Of a stretch of 64,000 nucleotides of DNA, positions 11,714 to 21,432 are shown piece after piece. This DNA comes from Kalmanozyma brasiliensis GHG001 (lineage: Eukaryota; Basidiomycota; Ustilaginomycetes; Ustilaginales): NCBI RefSeq assembly GCF_000497045.1, contig NW_015961955.1:124001-188000 (forward strand), in the 5' to 3' direction. Positions within the stretch are counted from its first letter, which is position 1, and every line of letters begins with the position of its first letter. The position numbers and the translations under genes are program-made. Below the pieces are notes generated by a model, which saw only the letters and a program-made list of their open reading frames with translations, did not search any database and had not been told where the DNA came from.

Positions 11714-14110
11714 TCAATCCTTGGTCGGATTGCTCACCAGCAGCTCGGCATTCCTGCCCCGCACGACGGCATGAATCCTCTTACTGAGCTGCAACCCTAA
11801 GTTCGTCCGATTGCCCCTGCGCTCCGTGCCGTCCTTATTGCTCTGCACCTGTACGCCGCTCAACAAGCCTCTCTCCTCCGCTTCGTCCGCGCACCGTCCA
11901 TATGCGCTGAGCAGCGCGTTCAACGAAGGATAAATCGTCGTGATGCTCCCCGCGATAGCCGGTGTGACCCTGGGGATCTGTTGGAGCATCATCCCGTATA
12001 CAGCTGCGGAGGAGGACGAGGTGGTGTTGCGACCCATGTCGACGGCAAAGGAAAGATGCGTATCGCGCAACGATTTGTACGGTTTGAGCGAGAGATCCGA
12101 GGTGAGCTGGTGGAGCCATTCGATGCCGTCGACGAGCGAGGCGGCGTGAATGACGTAGCATCTGTGCACCAGCTTGAGCTGCAGTAGACTGCGTTCCACC
12201 GTTGCTTGAGGTGGCACCGTCGTGGTGGTGGTGGGCGGAGGTGCTTTGCGACGCGCTGTCGAGGTGGTCGGTTCATCCGCCGGCTGGTTGTCCGCGAGCT
12301 GCTGTCGAATGCGCGCCGTATACGCTCGGTTCTCGTTAGCCTTCAGCCTCGCATAATACTTGACCAGCCCTTGACAGATCAAAAACACCTGCGGATCCTC
12401 CCCGTCCATCGCTTGCAACCTTCGCTTCAGATCGCCATACCAACTCTCCAACCCTGCCCCTTCCCCAACCAACTGCACAACCTCCTTTGCGTCGATGTAG
12501 ACAATCACCATGGGCTCCCTCCTCACCTCCTCCTTGTCTAGTGGCACCCAATGCCGTCTCTCCTTATCCCACTGCGCCCTGACCTTCCGCCTAAACCGCA
12601 CCAGAGGAGGAGCCACCACGCCATCACACATGTTGACACTGGCTCCTTCTTCTTGGAAGCGGGCAGTGACGGACTCCTGACACCCCGCAAACGGTTGGCC
12701 AGACGCAAAAAGCGTACGGTCGAGATCGACGATGAGTTCGCGCATCGTGTCGCTCTTGGACGTGCGGAGGCGGTTGACTTCCAGAAAACGTTTCTTCTCC
12801 GCCGCAGCGCGCTGTTTGGCTGCTTTGAGCGCTTCCCGCTCGCGGGCTTTGGCTTCGCGGGCGAGCCTCGAGGCGGCTGCTTTGGCCGCTTTGGATGGGG
12901 ATGATTTGGATTTGCCCTTTGTGGGGCTCGGATAGTCGCCATCCGAGGGCGGATTGAGGTTCGGCATTGTGCTGTCTTCGACGCCGTACAGGCTGTCCAG
13001 CGCGTCGAGGAGAGATCCTCCGCGGTGCATCGATTTCACTCGTTTCGGCGTCCCTGGCATCGACTCGGCAGCCCGTCTCTTGAGCGAGGGCGATCCCTCG
13101 AGATCCTGAAGCGGCTCGTCGATGGGCGAGAAAGGCGGGCTCGGTGGCGGATCGTCAAAGGGAAAGCTCGACGGCGGTAGGTCTGGCAGACCCTCCCCCT
13201 CTTCGGCTATATCCTCGATTCGCTGGCCAACCGACCTCTGGCTAGCCCTTGGCAAGCTTGGTGGCGGTGGGCTGCTGGACAGAATCACGATCGGAGCTGA
13301 ATCCGCTCGTAGCAGCTGTCGCGATGCTCTCGTTTCGCCCACTCTGCTGTGTCGCGGTGGCGAAAGCGGTAGTGGTTGACTCGAAGTCAGCTGATGCCGA
13401 GCGCTGAATTGGGAGCGGATGGGAGACGAAGTTTGCAAAACGAGCGGCGTATCCACTTCATCAAAGATCGAGTCGGATCCGATCTCGATGATCTCTGCTT
13501 GCGCCTTGGCTCTGCGCACAGATGCACGGAAATGAGATGAAGTGGGTTGTTCTTGCGAGCTGGATGCGGCGGGTTGGGAGGCGGTGCGCCGGAGCGAGCC
13601 TGCTCGGTTGGTCGGTGGTGCAACACGGGATGTTCCAGCTATGACGGAGAATGCAGCGTTGTCGTTGGGTATAGAGGGTTTGGCGGAAGCTACGACGGTG
13701 GTGCGTGATTTGTGTTGGCGGAGAAGATCGCGGAAGCTGGGCAGGGAAGTGTCTGGAGAGGGGTCGGCGAGAAGCTGGACCATGCGTCGGCCTGGAGTAG
13801 GCTCAACGTCGTCTGTATCGAGTCGACTGGAGGTCTCGATGGCTTTTGCTGTGGCAGCAGCGGGTCGCTTCTTCTTGGCTGCTGCTGGTGGATGCGGGTC
13901 CTGCGAGGAGGACAATGCGATGATGGAGGCGGAGGAGGGAGGCGCCGCTGCTGCACGTCGAGGCGACCTGCGCTGCGGGTGAGGCGCATCAAGTCGAGAG
14001 GGACCAGCTACGGCAGCTCCATCCTGCGAGCGCCGCTGTCGACGACGACTGCCTGAGGCAGCCTCGGTGTCACTATCGGAGCCACTGTCGATCCAAATGG
14101 CGCCGACCAT
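11714..14110 (-). CDS. EME1: Crossover junction endonuclease regulatory subunit Eme1/Mms4
   Basis: A single frame of 798 residues from the Met at 14110 (MVGAIWIDSGSDSD). The first ~400 residues are Ser/Pro-rich and disordered, followed by a Lys/Arg/Ala-rich helix (about 390-455). An ERCC4-like domain begins near residue 458 (RELIVDLDRTLFASG) and continues through VIVYIDAKEVVQLV. The C-terminal region has helix-hairpin-helix-like sequence (IPRVTPAIAGSITTIYPSLNALLSAY). This is the layout of Eme1, the non-catalytic partner of Mus81; the complex cuts Holliday junctions and stalled forks in the nucleus. The ERXXXD nuclease motif of Mus81 is not seen, as expected for Eme1. The upstream in-frame extension to 14383 lacks conservation features and overlaps the divergent DBP10 promoter. 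Confidence 0.85.
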   Translation of the reverse strand: MVGAIWIDSGSDSDTEAASGSRRRQRRSQDGAAVAGPSRLDAPHPQRRSPRRAAAAPPSSASIIALSSSQDPHPPAAAKKKRPAAATAKAIETSSRLDTDDVEPTPGRRMVQLLADPSPDTSLPSFRDLLRQHKSRTTVVASAKPSIPNDNAAFSVIAGTSRVAPPTNRAGSLRRTASQPAASSSQEQPTSSHFRASVRRAKAQAEIIEIGSDSIFDEVDTPLVLQTSSPIRSQFSARHQLTSSQPLPLSPPRHSRVGETRASRQLLRADSAPIVILSSSPPPPSLPRASQRSVGQRIEDIAEEGEGLPDLPPSSFPFDDPPPSPPFSPIDEPLQDLEGSPSLKRRAAESMPGTPKRVKSMHRGGSLLDALDSLYGVEDSTMPNLNPPSDGDYPSPTKGKSKSSPSKAAKAAASRLAREAKAREREALKAAKQRAAAEKKRFLEVNRLRTSKSDTMRELIVDLDRTLFASGQPFAGCQESVTARFQEEGASVNMCDGVVAPPLVRFRRKVRAQWDKERRHWVPLDKEEVRREPMVIVYIDAKEVVQLVGEGAGLESWYGDLKRRLQAMDGEDPQVFLICQGLVKYYARLKANENRAYTARIRQQLADNQPADEPTTSTARRKAPPPTTTTTVPPQATVERSLLQLKLVHRCYVIHAASLVDGIEWLHQLTSDLSLKPYKSLRDTHLSFAVDMGRNTTSSSSAAVYGMMLQQIPRVTPAIAGSITTIYPSLNALLSAYGRCADEAEERGLLSGVQVQSNKDGTERRGNRTNLGLQLSKRIHAVVRGRNAELLVSNPTKD

Positions 14111-14543
14111 GGTTGACGATGTGAACAGCTGCACCGGCAAGCAGCATTGCGAGCGTCCGTGTTGATGCGACGCGGTGCTGCGGCTCAGTCCAGCGCTGGG
14201 AACGAATGCTGCCGTCGATGAGGGAGGTGACACAAAGGGCTGCGGACCTCGAAGCCAAACGATGAGGATGCTCAGCACAAGCTTGTGCGCGTCGCGGAAA
14301 GTGGCTTGAGAGCAGTCTCTGAGAGCAACACTCAGCCACCACGCTTTGGTGGAGGCGTTCTTCTCAGCACGTGACCTCAACAAAAAGGGTCCAAAATCAC
14401 TTTTCTCTCAAAATTTGGCTTTTCTTCTCAAAAATCACATACGCAGCCTGAAAGCCGGATGCTGAGCTTGTTCTTCCTCGGTGTTGAACAGCTCTCTTCC
14501 TTTCCATCAACCACAGCTGTACAGCAAACACAGGAAAGCGAAG
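14111..14543. other. Divergent promoter region EME1 / DBP10
   Basis: 433 bp between two divergent start codons. It contains A/T-rich runs near 14390-14440 of the kind that flank start sites here. No separate gene is seen. Confidence 0.5.
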
Positions 14544-17500
14544 ATGGCAAAGACCATCGACTTTCTCGCCTCAGATGGCGAGGATGACGTTGCGCCTCGT
14601 CCCATCCCGCCCAAGGCCAAGAGCACACGCACCAACGCCACCGCTTCGTCCAGCAAACCTGTCAAGCGAGCCAAGAAGCCCGCCCGAGACAGCGACGACG
14701 ACGACGGGGACATGGGCGATGATGGCTTCGATATCGCCTCTTCTCTTCTCGCCGGCTCCGACCCTGCTCCTGCTCCCGCTCCTTCCACTGCCCTCTCCGC
14801 ATCCCAGAAAGCAGCACAGAAGGCCTATGCAGCCCGCGCCCCTGCCAAGGACGCCGACGACGATGACGCCCGCTTCATCGCCTCCATCATGCAGCAGGCC
14901 AACGTCAGGGCTGGCGTCGAAGTCGCCAAGCAAGCCCTCTCCGGCAAAAACAAGGGCAAGAATAAACTCGGCTCCGGCGTTGTCACCGGCGGTGGATCCT
15001 TCCAGAGCATGGGCCTGCATCCATCGCTGCTCCGATCGCTCCTCATCCGCGGCTTCACCACTCCCACACCCATTCAGCGCCAAGCCATCCCCGCTATCAT
15101 GGCTCAACCTCCCAGAGACGTCGTCGGCATGGCCCGCACCGGTTCCGGAAAGACGCTCGCCTACCTCATTCCGCTCATCAACCGTCTCAATGGTCGTCAC
15201 TCGCGCACGTTCGGTATCAAGAGTCTCATTCTCTGCCCGTCGCGCGAGTTGGCGGTACAGATTCTTCGTGTAGGAAAGGAGATCGCGCGAGGATGGAAGG
15301 CAGATGCGAGCGAAGGTCAGGACAGTCGCGGCGAGGCCATCCGTTGGGCCATGATTGTAGGTGGAGAATCGCTCGACGAGCAGTTCGCACTCATGTCCAA
15401 CAACCCGGACATCGTCATTGCCACCCCGGGTCGAATGCTCCATCTCACCGTCGAGATGAATCTGGACCTGAAAGCCGTCGAGTACGTCGTGTTCGACGAA
15501 GCAGATCGACTCTTCGAAATGGGTTTTGCCGAGCAATTGGAAGAGATGCTCTTGCGTCTGCCGCCCACCCGCCAAACCCTGCTGTTCAGTGCTACGCTGC
15601 CCAAGAAGCTCGTCGAATTCGCCAAAGCCGGTCTGCAAGCCAATCCCAAGCTCGTCCGTCTCGATGCCGACAGCAAGATCAGCGCCGACCTCCGCATGGC
15701 CTTCTTCAGCGTCAAGCCCTCCGAAAAGGAAGCTGCGCTCTTGCTCCTGCTTCGAGACGTCATCGGTGTGCCCCTCGGCGAGCAGGCTGAACCCGATCTC
15801 GACGAGGAAGCTGCCTTCAACGAGGAAGTGGACGACGACGGCGCCGGCACCCACCGTCGTGTCGGCAACCGCAAATCCGACTTCAAAGGCAAGTCCAAGT
15901 TCTCCAAAGGCAAAGATCTCAAACGCAAACGTGGCGGGCCCGGAGGCGCACTCGAGCTGCTCCCTCACCAGACCATCATCTTTTGCGCCACCAAGCATCA
16001 CGTCGAGTACCTCCTCCTTCTGCTCTCAACAACCGGCTACGCATGTTCGCACATCTACTCGTCGCTCGACCAGGCGACGCGTGGGATTCAGATGTCGCGA
16101 TTCCGACGCGGGCAGACGAGCCTGCTCATCGTCACGGACGTCGCTGCCCGTGGTATCGATCTACCCGTCCTCGAGCACGTCGTCAACTTCGATTTTCCTC
16201 CTCAGCCGCGGACGTTCGTGCACCGAGTGGGCCGAACCGCGCGTGCGGGTCGCAACGGTTGGGCCTGGAGCATGTGTACCAATGCCGAGCTGCCCTATCT
16301 ATGCGATCTGCAGCTGTTCCTCGCTCGACCGCTGATTTCGTCCCACACAGCCGTCGCTACTCTCGCCGACACCGAGCCGCTCAACCTGCACGAGTCGCTC
16401 GTCCTCGGCACCTTCCCACGTGAACCCCTTGACCTCGAGACGGAATTCATCCACTCCTCGCTCACAAACACCACCAGCTCGACCGCACACGACTTCCCCG
16501 CGCTGCGCGCCGTCGCCGACCGAGCCCAACAAAAGTACGAAAAGTCGATCGCCAAGGCTTCGCAGGAATCGCACCGGCGGGCGAAGGAGATGATCAAGCT
16601 GGGGAGTATCGAGCAGATCAACGTCCGGACGGCTGCGGGCAAGGAGGGTGAGGTGCCCGAGTGGACGCTCGCGGGCTCGCCGTTGGAGGAGATGGCTGTG
16701 CACGACGTCGTGCTTCGACCGGCGGTGTATGGGTTCAGTGCGACCAAGAGCGAGTCGGTTCCGAGTGTGGTAAAGGGCAAGGGCGCGGAGGAGGCGGCGA
16801 AGAGGGCGGAGCTGCTGGCCAAGGTCAACGCGTTCCGGCCGCAAGAGACGGTGTTTGAGATCGGGGCGAGGGGCGATGCGACGCCGATGGGTGCGTTGAT
16901 GCGGAGCAGGCGGGCGACGATGGATGTGAAAGCCAAACGGGCCGAGGCGTTGGAGGCGAGGAAGCGGGCTATGGAGGGTGGCTTGTCCGATGACGAAGAG
17001 ATGGCTGAGGCTGCTCCTCGAAAGAAGGGCAAGAAGACGGTGGAGGAGGAGGAGGGCGAGACGGTGGATCTCGAGGCAGCCGATGAAGCGTCCATCCTGG
17101 CCGCTTTTGATACTGGCTCCTCTCACAAGCCTAAGACCCTCGCCACCGTCGACTCGGAGGCCGAGTCCGACACTGAGTCTGCCGCCCCGCCCATCAAGCG
17201 CACCCGCACAAAGCCCGCCCCAGGCTCCTACCGCGACCCGGCGATCTACCTCTCCTACTCCGCACCCAACTCCGCCTCGGAACGCGGCTACTCGCTCAAC
17301 AACCCTTCCTCCAACGGCATCGACTCGTTCGTGCAAGCTGCCACGTCCGCCTCGTTCGACCTGGCCGGGGACGACGCTACGCTCGGCACGCAATCTCAAC
17401 GACCCAACGTCACACGCTGGGATTCCAAAAAGAAGAAGTTCATCCAAGGCACGGTGGGTGCGGACAACAAGAAGATGATTCGCACCGAATCGGGTGTTCG

Positions 17501-17927
17501 GTTGCCGGCGAGTTTTCGGTCGGGCCGATACGAGGAGTGGAAGCGGGAGAAACGGGTGGATGTGCCCCGAACGGGCGAGGTGGAGCGGTCTACAGGACTC
17601 AGAGAGGATGTTGGAAAGAAGTTCAGGCATAATAAGATTACGCCGCCCAAAGCGGAGACGTTTGGTAAGGGAAGACCGGGTCAGCACAAGAGACAGGCGG
17701 CGAAGGATGAGGTCAAGAGCGCGAGGGAGATTCAGAAGGATAGGGAGTTGATGCAGAAGAGGAGGGAGAAGAATGCTAGGCCGAGCAGGAAGGATGGGAA
17801 GGGCGGGAGGGGTGGTGGGAGGGGTGGTGGCAGAGGTGGACGAGGCGGTGGACGTGGTGGTGGAAGTGCTGGCAGGGGAGGTGGACGCGGTGGTGGTAGG
17901 GGAGGTGGACGAGGTGGCAGGAGGTGA
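14544..17927 (+). CDS. DBP10: DEAD-box ATP-dependent RNA helicase Dbp10 (DDX54 family)
   Basis: An intronless frame of 1127 residues from the Met at 14544. An acidic/Lys-rich N terminus (1-150) precedes the Q motif (FTTPTPIQ, about 171-178), motif I ARTGSGKT (197-204), DEAD (318-321) and SAT (349-351). The helicase C domain carries TDVAARGIDLP and HRVGRTARAGR. An insertion rich in acidic and basic residues lies between the two RecA lobes, as in Dbp10. The C-terminal third has the DBP10CT signature (YRDPAIYLSY near residue 895) and a Gly/Arg (RGG) tail. Known role: nucleolar assembly of the 60S ribosomal subunit. It is divergent from EME1 and convergent with COG4, leaving 166 bp between stops. 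Confidence 0.95.
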   Translation: MAKTIDFLASDGEDDVAPRPIPPKAKSTRTNATASSSKPVKRAKKPARDSDDDDGDMGDDGFDIASSLLAGSDPAPAPAPSTALSASQKAAQKAYAARAPAKDADDDDARFIASIMQQANVRAGVEVAKQALSGKNKGKNKLGSGVVTGGGSFQSMGLHPSLLRSLLIRGFTTPTPIQRQAIPAIMAQPPRDVVGMARTGSGKTLAYLIPLINRLNGRHSRTFGIKSLILCPSRELAVQILRVGKEIARGWKADASEGQDSRGEAIRWAMIVGGESLDEQFALMSNNPDIVIATPGRMLHLTVEMNLDLKAVEYVVFDEADRLFEMGFAEQLEEMLLRLPPTRQTLLFSATLPKKLVEFAKAGLQANPKLVRLDADSKISADLRMAFFSVKPSEKEAALLLLLRDVIGVPLGEQAEPDLDEEAAFNEEVDDDGAGTHRRVGNRKSDFKGKSKFSKGKDLKRKRGGPGGALELLPHQTIIFCATKHHVEYLLLLLSTTGYACSHIYSSLDQATRGIQMSRFRRGQTSLLIVTDVAARGIDLPVLEHVVNFDFPPQPRTFVHRVGRTARAGRNGWAWSMCTNAELPYLCDLQLFLARPLISSHTAVATLADTEPLNLHESLVLGTFPREPLDLETEFIHSSLTNTTSSTAHDFPALRAVADRAQQKYEKSIAKASQESHRRAKEMIKLGSIEQINVRTAAGKEGEVPEWTLAGSPLEEMAVHDVVLRPAVYGFSATKSESVPSVVKGKGAEEAAKRAELLAKVNAFRPQETVFEIGARGDATPMGALMRSRRATMDVKAKRAEALEARKRAMEGGLSDDEEMAEAAPRKKGKKTVEEEEGETVDLEAADEASILAAFDTGSSHKPKTLATVDSEAESDTESAAPPIKRTRTKPAPGSYRDPAIYLSYSAPNSASERGYSLNNPSSNGIDSFVQAATSASFDLAGDDATLGTQSQRPNVTRWDSKKKKFIQGTVGADNKKMIRTESGVRLPASFRSGRYEEWKREKRVDVPRTGEVERSTGLREDVGKKFRHNKITPPKAETFGKGRPGQHKRQAAKDEVKSAREIQKDRELMQKRREKNARPSRKDGKGGRGGGRGGGRGGRGGGRGGGSAGRGGGRGGGRGGGRGGRR
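17797..17925 (+). repeat. RGG-type coding repeat at the DBP10 C terminus
   Basis: About 40 codons of G-G-R-G-G-G type, encoding an arginine-glycine-rich RNA-binding tail. The DNA is a degenerate ggtggacg/ggaggtgg repeat and may vary in length between strains. Confidence 0.85.
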
Positions 17928-17957
17928 TCGTCAGCTGGTTCCGCTGCTGCTCACCAT

Positions 17958-17989
17958 GCCACACTTTGCCACACTTTGCCACACTTTGC
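17958..17989. repeat. 10-bp tandem repeat (GCCACACTTT) x 3.2
   Basis: Three perfect copies of a 10-bp unit and a partial fourth, 30 bp after the DBP10 stop codon, in the 166-bp spacer between the convergent DBP10 and COG4 genes. A likely length-polymorphic minisatellite; a role in 3' ends is only a guess. Confidence 0.85.
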
Positions 17990-18093
17990 ACTTGCCCACT
18001 TGCAATCTCAATCGCACTTCGCACACACACACTGGACCACATTTGAGTGGCTCACATCGTGATGAGCAATCCTTTTCCATTCCGCATCGTGCC

Positions 18094-20943
18094 CTACCGC
18101 CCGTCCTTCCTCCCCAACGCAGCGCCAAAGAAGTTTCCGAACTTCCTCAAGTCGCTAAACGCCCTACCCGCTCCACCCTGCGCCCCGCTCTGCGCCTCGA
18201 ACCCACTCTGCAACGTCGGACTCTTCAAACTGTCCGGACCGAAGAGCGAATTGTTCCTATACGGCTGTCCTGCCGTATTGCTGTCCCTCCTCGCGTTGCT
18301 GTCCAGGAAGCTCGGTGTGGCGGCGCTGAACGGCGAGGCAAGGATGGGCTGCGGGGGCGGATCCATGTCGAGCTGGCTGAGGAAGCTCTGGTCCCCGAGC
18401 TCCGCGATGGTCGTGGTGGTCGAGAGGAAGCGATCCAGCAGACCGTTCTGGTCCACCTTGCGGACGCCTTTGAGGTCGAGGATCTTTTGAAAGTTGGAAA
18501 AGGAGCGGTCGGCGATGAGGGCGATGTAGGTGTGGATGAGGTCCTGACCGGCGGTGTCGGGTGCAGCTCGGTCGATGTCTACGGGCGCAAGGACGACACG
18601 GAGAAGTGTGTCGATGCGGTCGGTGAGCCGGTGCACGTAGCGAACGTACGAGGCGGCTTGCGTCGAGAGGGCTGTTTGCGCCGCCGAAGGTGCGGGTGCC
18701 CAGTGCGACAGGCTTGCCTCGGTAGCGTTGGTGCTGCCGTCGGGGGCCACGCCCAGATCCTCCATGTTGTATCGCGGCAGTTCCACCAAGCTCTTCTTCA
18801 GCTCGGCCGCATCCAAAAGCAACTGCTCCGCCATGCCCTGCGTCAGAGGTCGCAACCGCACCAAGCCCTGCAGGAACTTGGCCGCCATCATCCCCACCAC
18901 CTTGTCGCACCAGCTGCGCACATACCGCTTGTTCTCCACATCCTGCCGCACCACGACACCCACCTGCTCGAGCAGACTCGCCATGTCCATCACGTACTGC
19001 GACTTGCCGCTTCCGCCACCCTGCGACCGGGGCTGTAGCTGGGACCACGGCACTGCGGGTCGCAACATCGATGTCCAGATCGGCTCCGAACACAATTCGA
19101 GCTCCCGCGCCAGCGTCTGCACCGCATACGAGATGAGCGTCGTAAAAATCTCGCGCTCCTCGTCGAGATTGATCGCATCTCGGAAACCCGGGTGGATCTT
19201 CTCCCGCAGTTTCTCTTCGAGCTGGCTCGAGGTGCTGCTGCAGTATTCGGCTGTGTTGAGCACGAGACACCATCGCTGGATGTCGGCGATGTTGGGACGC
19301 ACGTCGATAGAGCGCCGAATGGGCTCGTGGCGTACCAGAGCGGAACGCAGGACGTCCTCGGCGTAGACGCGAAGCCACTTGCGGTACACTTCGTATAGGT
19401 CGCGAAAGGGCTCTTTGTTGGACAGCCGCGCGCATTGCTCGAGTGTTTGCCGGTAAAAGTAGAAGAGCTCGGTCGAGGAGGGTAGCACTGTGCTGCTGCC
19501 GCTGGACCCGCTAGGACCGTCGGCGCCCGCACCATCACCGCCGAACGCTTGAGCGCCGTGGGACGCTTCAGCGCCGAAGCCGTCTTGTGACATTCTCGCG
19601 CCTTGCTGTCGGTACTGCACGAACATTTCAGAGAGTGCTCGGTCCTGAGCTTCGACAAAGACGCCCAGATAGGGGTCGAAGACGGTCGAGAGCGTTTGCG
19701 TTTGCGATTGTGGTGGCGCGGCAGCCGTGTTGGCGGACGACGGTGGCGCGATCAGATCCTCGAACGACGTGTTGTAGCGACGGCTCATCGTTGCTTCAAA
19801 CTCCAACGTCGAATTGAGAGCGTCCATGAGGGTCGATACGTTGAGACGGGACTGCTCACGAATGAGCACGCTGCGAAGATCCTCCTTGGTGACATCGGCG
19901 AAACGACGCACAAGCCATCGTTCTGCTTTCCACGAATCTGGAAAGGCGGGTGCGTGCTCTTCCTCGTGGACCTTGAGCACGCGTCTGAACCATGCAAATC
20001 GCCGTGAGACGTTGTCGAGCTGACCCGCCTCGTCTGTGGCTCGGAAGATGCGACGATACTCGCGCAGCTGGAGCGAGCAGTACCAGTCGAGCAGGGCTGT
20101 CTTGGCCTCGGCGCCGATCGCATCGATGACGAGGGCGGATTCTGGAAGATTCGTGGAACGGATCGAGCGGTTGGGATCGTGCAAGAAGAAGTTCTCGTAG
20201 TCCTTCATGATGATGGTGCGCAGACTGTTCTGCAATTCGTTGACCTGCTTCCATGCAGCGGCGATACGCTCAACGCCGCGGTAGGACTGGAAGAAGTCGA
20301 GAAGGGATCGGACCGCCTGCAGCGATGAAGCGGCTTCCCTGTACCTTTTAGTCTCGGCGAGGCGCTGAAGTTGGTCGACGCCGTTGACCAGCATCTGGAG
20401 CCGCTTGAGGGCGGTCATGCTAGAAACGACATTGCGTTTGGCGATGTCAAGACTTCGAATATCTCGTGTGATCTCTTTGACCACGTTTTCTGACTGGCGT
20501 GCTTTCTCTCTGATCAAGAGGAGCTGCTCGAGGAGGGCTGCGATAGCCTGCTGCACTTGGGTCATGCGATTGGTATCGATCTCGGCCTCAAGCTCTGCGG
20601 TGAGCCGCGCGATCTGTTGCTGGCACGAGCGGATTTGCGAGCGGAGCACCGCCTGGACGCGATCGATCGAGGCGAGGCTGAGCGGCTCATCTTGCGCTCT
20701 CGAAGAGGTGAGGAGCTGATCGAGTTGCGATTCGAGGGAGGAACGATCGGCGAGACTGAAAGAGGAAATATCGGTGCCCTTGGACGGCTGCTGCTGCTTC
20801 TCTGACGACAGGATGTGATCGATCTGAAGGGCAACATCCTGCGTGAGTTCTGTCCCTTTGGATGGCAGTGGCGGCGGCGGTGGTGAAGCTGCTCTGGATA
20901 TTGTCGCTTCGTCCAGCGTTGGGTCCGGCATGGCGCTGGCCAT
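18094..20943 (-). CDS. COG4: Conserved oligomeric Golgi complex subunit 4
   Basis: A single frame of 949 residues. N-terminal coiled-coil region with the family stretch around RDIRSLDIAKRNVVSSM and LVNGVDQLQRLAETKRY (about residues 160-205), then the long helical-rod domain (CATCHR fold) to the C terminus. Low-complexity insertions (SGSSGSS, PPPPPLPSK) separate conserved blocks. COG4 belongs to lobe A of the COG tether that captures retrograde vesicles at the cis/medial Golgi and contacts SNAREs and Sly1. The start could be the Met at 20943 or the one at 20931 (MPDPTLDE); the difference is four residues. It is convergent with DBP10 and divergent from the coiled-coil gene at 21433. Confidence 0.9.
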   Translation of the reverse strand: MASAMPDPTLDEATISRAASPPPPPLPSKGTELTQDVALQIDHILSSEKQQQPSKGTDISSFSLADRSSLESQLDQLLTSSRAQDEPLSLASIDRVQAVLRSQIRSCQQQIARLTAELEAEIDTNRMTQVQQAIAALLEQLLLIREKARQSENVVKEITRDIRSLDIAKRNVVSSMTALKRLQMLVNGVDQLQRLAETKRYREAASSLQAVRSLLDFFQSYRGVERIAAAWKQVNELQNSLRTIIMKDYENFFLHDPNRSIRSTNLPESALVIDAIGAEAKTALLDWYCSLQLREYRRIFRATDEAGQLDNVSRRFAWFRRVLKVHEEEHAPAFPDSWKAERWLVRRFADVTKEDLRSVLIREQSRLNVSTLMDALNSTLEFEATMSRRYNTSFEDLIAPPSSANTAAAPPQSQTQTLSTVFDPYLGVFVEAQDRALSEMFVQYRQQGARMSQDGFGAEASHGAQAFGGDGAGADGPSGSSGSSTVLPSSTELFYFYRQTLEQCARLSNKEPFRDLYEVYRKWLRVYAEDVLRSALVRHEPIRRSIDVRPNIADIQRWCLVLNTAEYCSSTSSQLEEKLREKIHPGFRDAINLDEEREIFTTLISYAVQTLARELELCSEPIWTSMLRPAVPWSQLQPRSQGGGSGKSQYVMDMASLLEQVGVVVRQDVENKRYVRSWCDKVVGMMAAKFLQGLVRLRPLTQGMAEQLLLDAAELKKSLVELPRYNMEDLGVAPDGSTNATEASLSHWAPAPSAAQTALSTQAASYVRYVHRLTDRIDTLLRVVLAPVDIDRAAPDTAGQDLIHTYIALIADRSFSNFQKILDLKGVRKVDQNGLLDRFLSTTTTIAELGDQSFLSQLDMDPPPQPILASPFSAATPSFLDSNARRDSNTAGQPYRNNSLFGPDSLKSPTLQSGFEAQSGAQGGAGRAFSDLRKFGNFFGAALGRKDGR

Positions 20944-21432
20944 CGATTCCGCTGCCCCTTTCTTTCCTCAGCGCTCGGGCAATGGCCGCAATTCGTTTCC
21001 GAAGCTGCGAGGAGCGATACGAAGCTTGATCGAATAGATGGGAGGGTGGAAGGTGAGGATGCGAAGAGTGCGGTGCAGCACTGACTGGTCAAGGCGCAGC
21101 CAGGGTGCAGCCCATTTTCGAAATTGTTAGACCGGAACGCAGCATTGGCTAAAACACGTGACCGTCCCACGCGTGCGAGTGTTGGTCTGAATTGGCGCAG
21201 TTGGACGTTGTTGACTCAAAGCGAGAGAGAGAGAAAGTCATGCTGCATAGAGGGACGCTCGACAGGGTCCGATATTGACCTTGCTCGACCATAGTGCTGA
21301 AACGTCTCGGATCCGAAACCTATCTGGACGTCCATTTCCCTCACCACCATCATCTCGACCCACTGCACGCAGAGCATCTCACAAACCAACGCGCTCCTAG
21401 AGCAGGGCCTCAACCCGGGTCCATCGATCATC
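20944..21432. other. Divergent promoter region COG4 / coiled-coil gene
   Basis: 489 bp between two divergent start codons. A GAGAGAGAG run lies near 21222-21232. No separate gene is seen. Confidence 0.5.

Noticed and set aside
14571..16001. 476-codon minus-strand frame opposite DBP10
   Set aside because: Shadow of the helicase gene, whose motifs are unmistakable on the plus strand.
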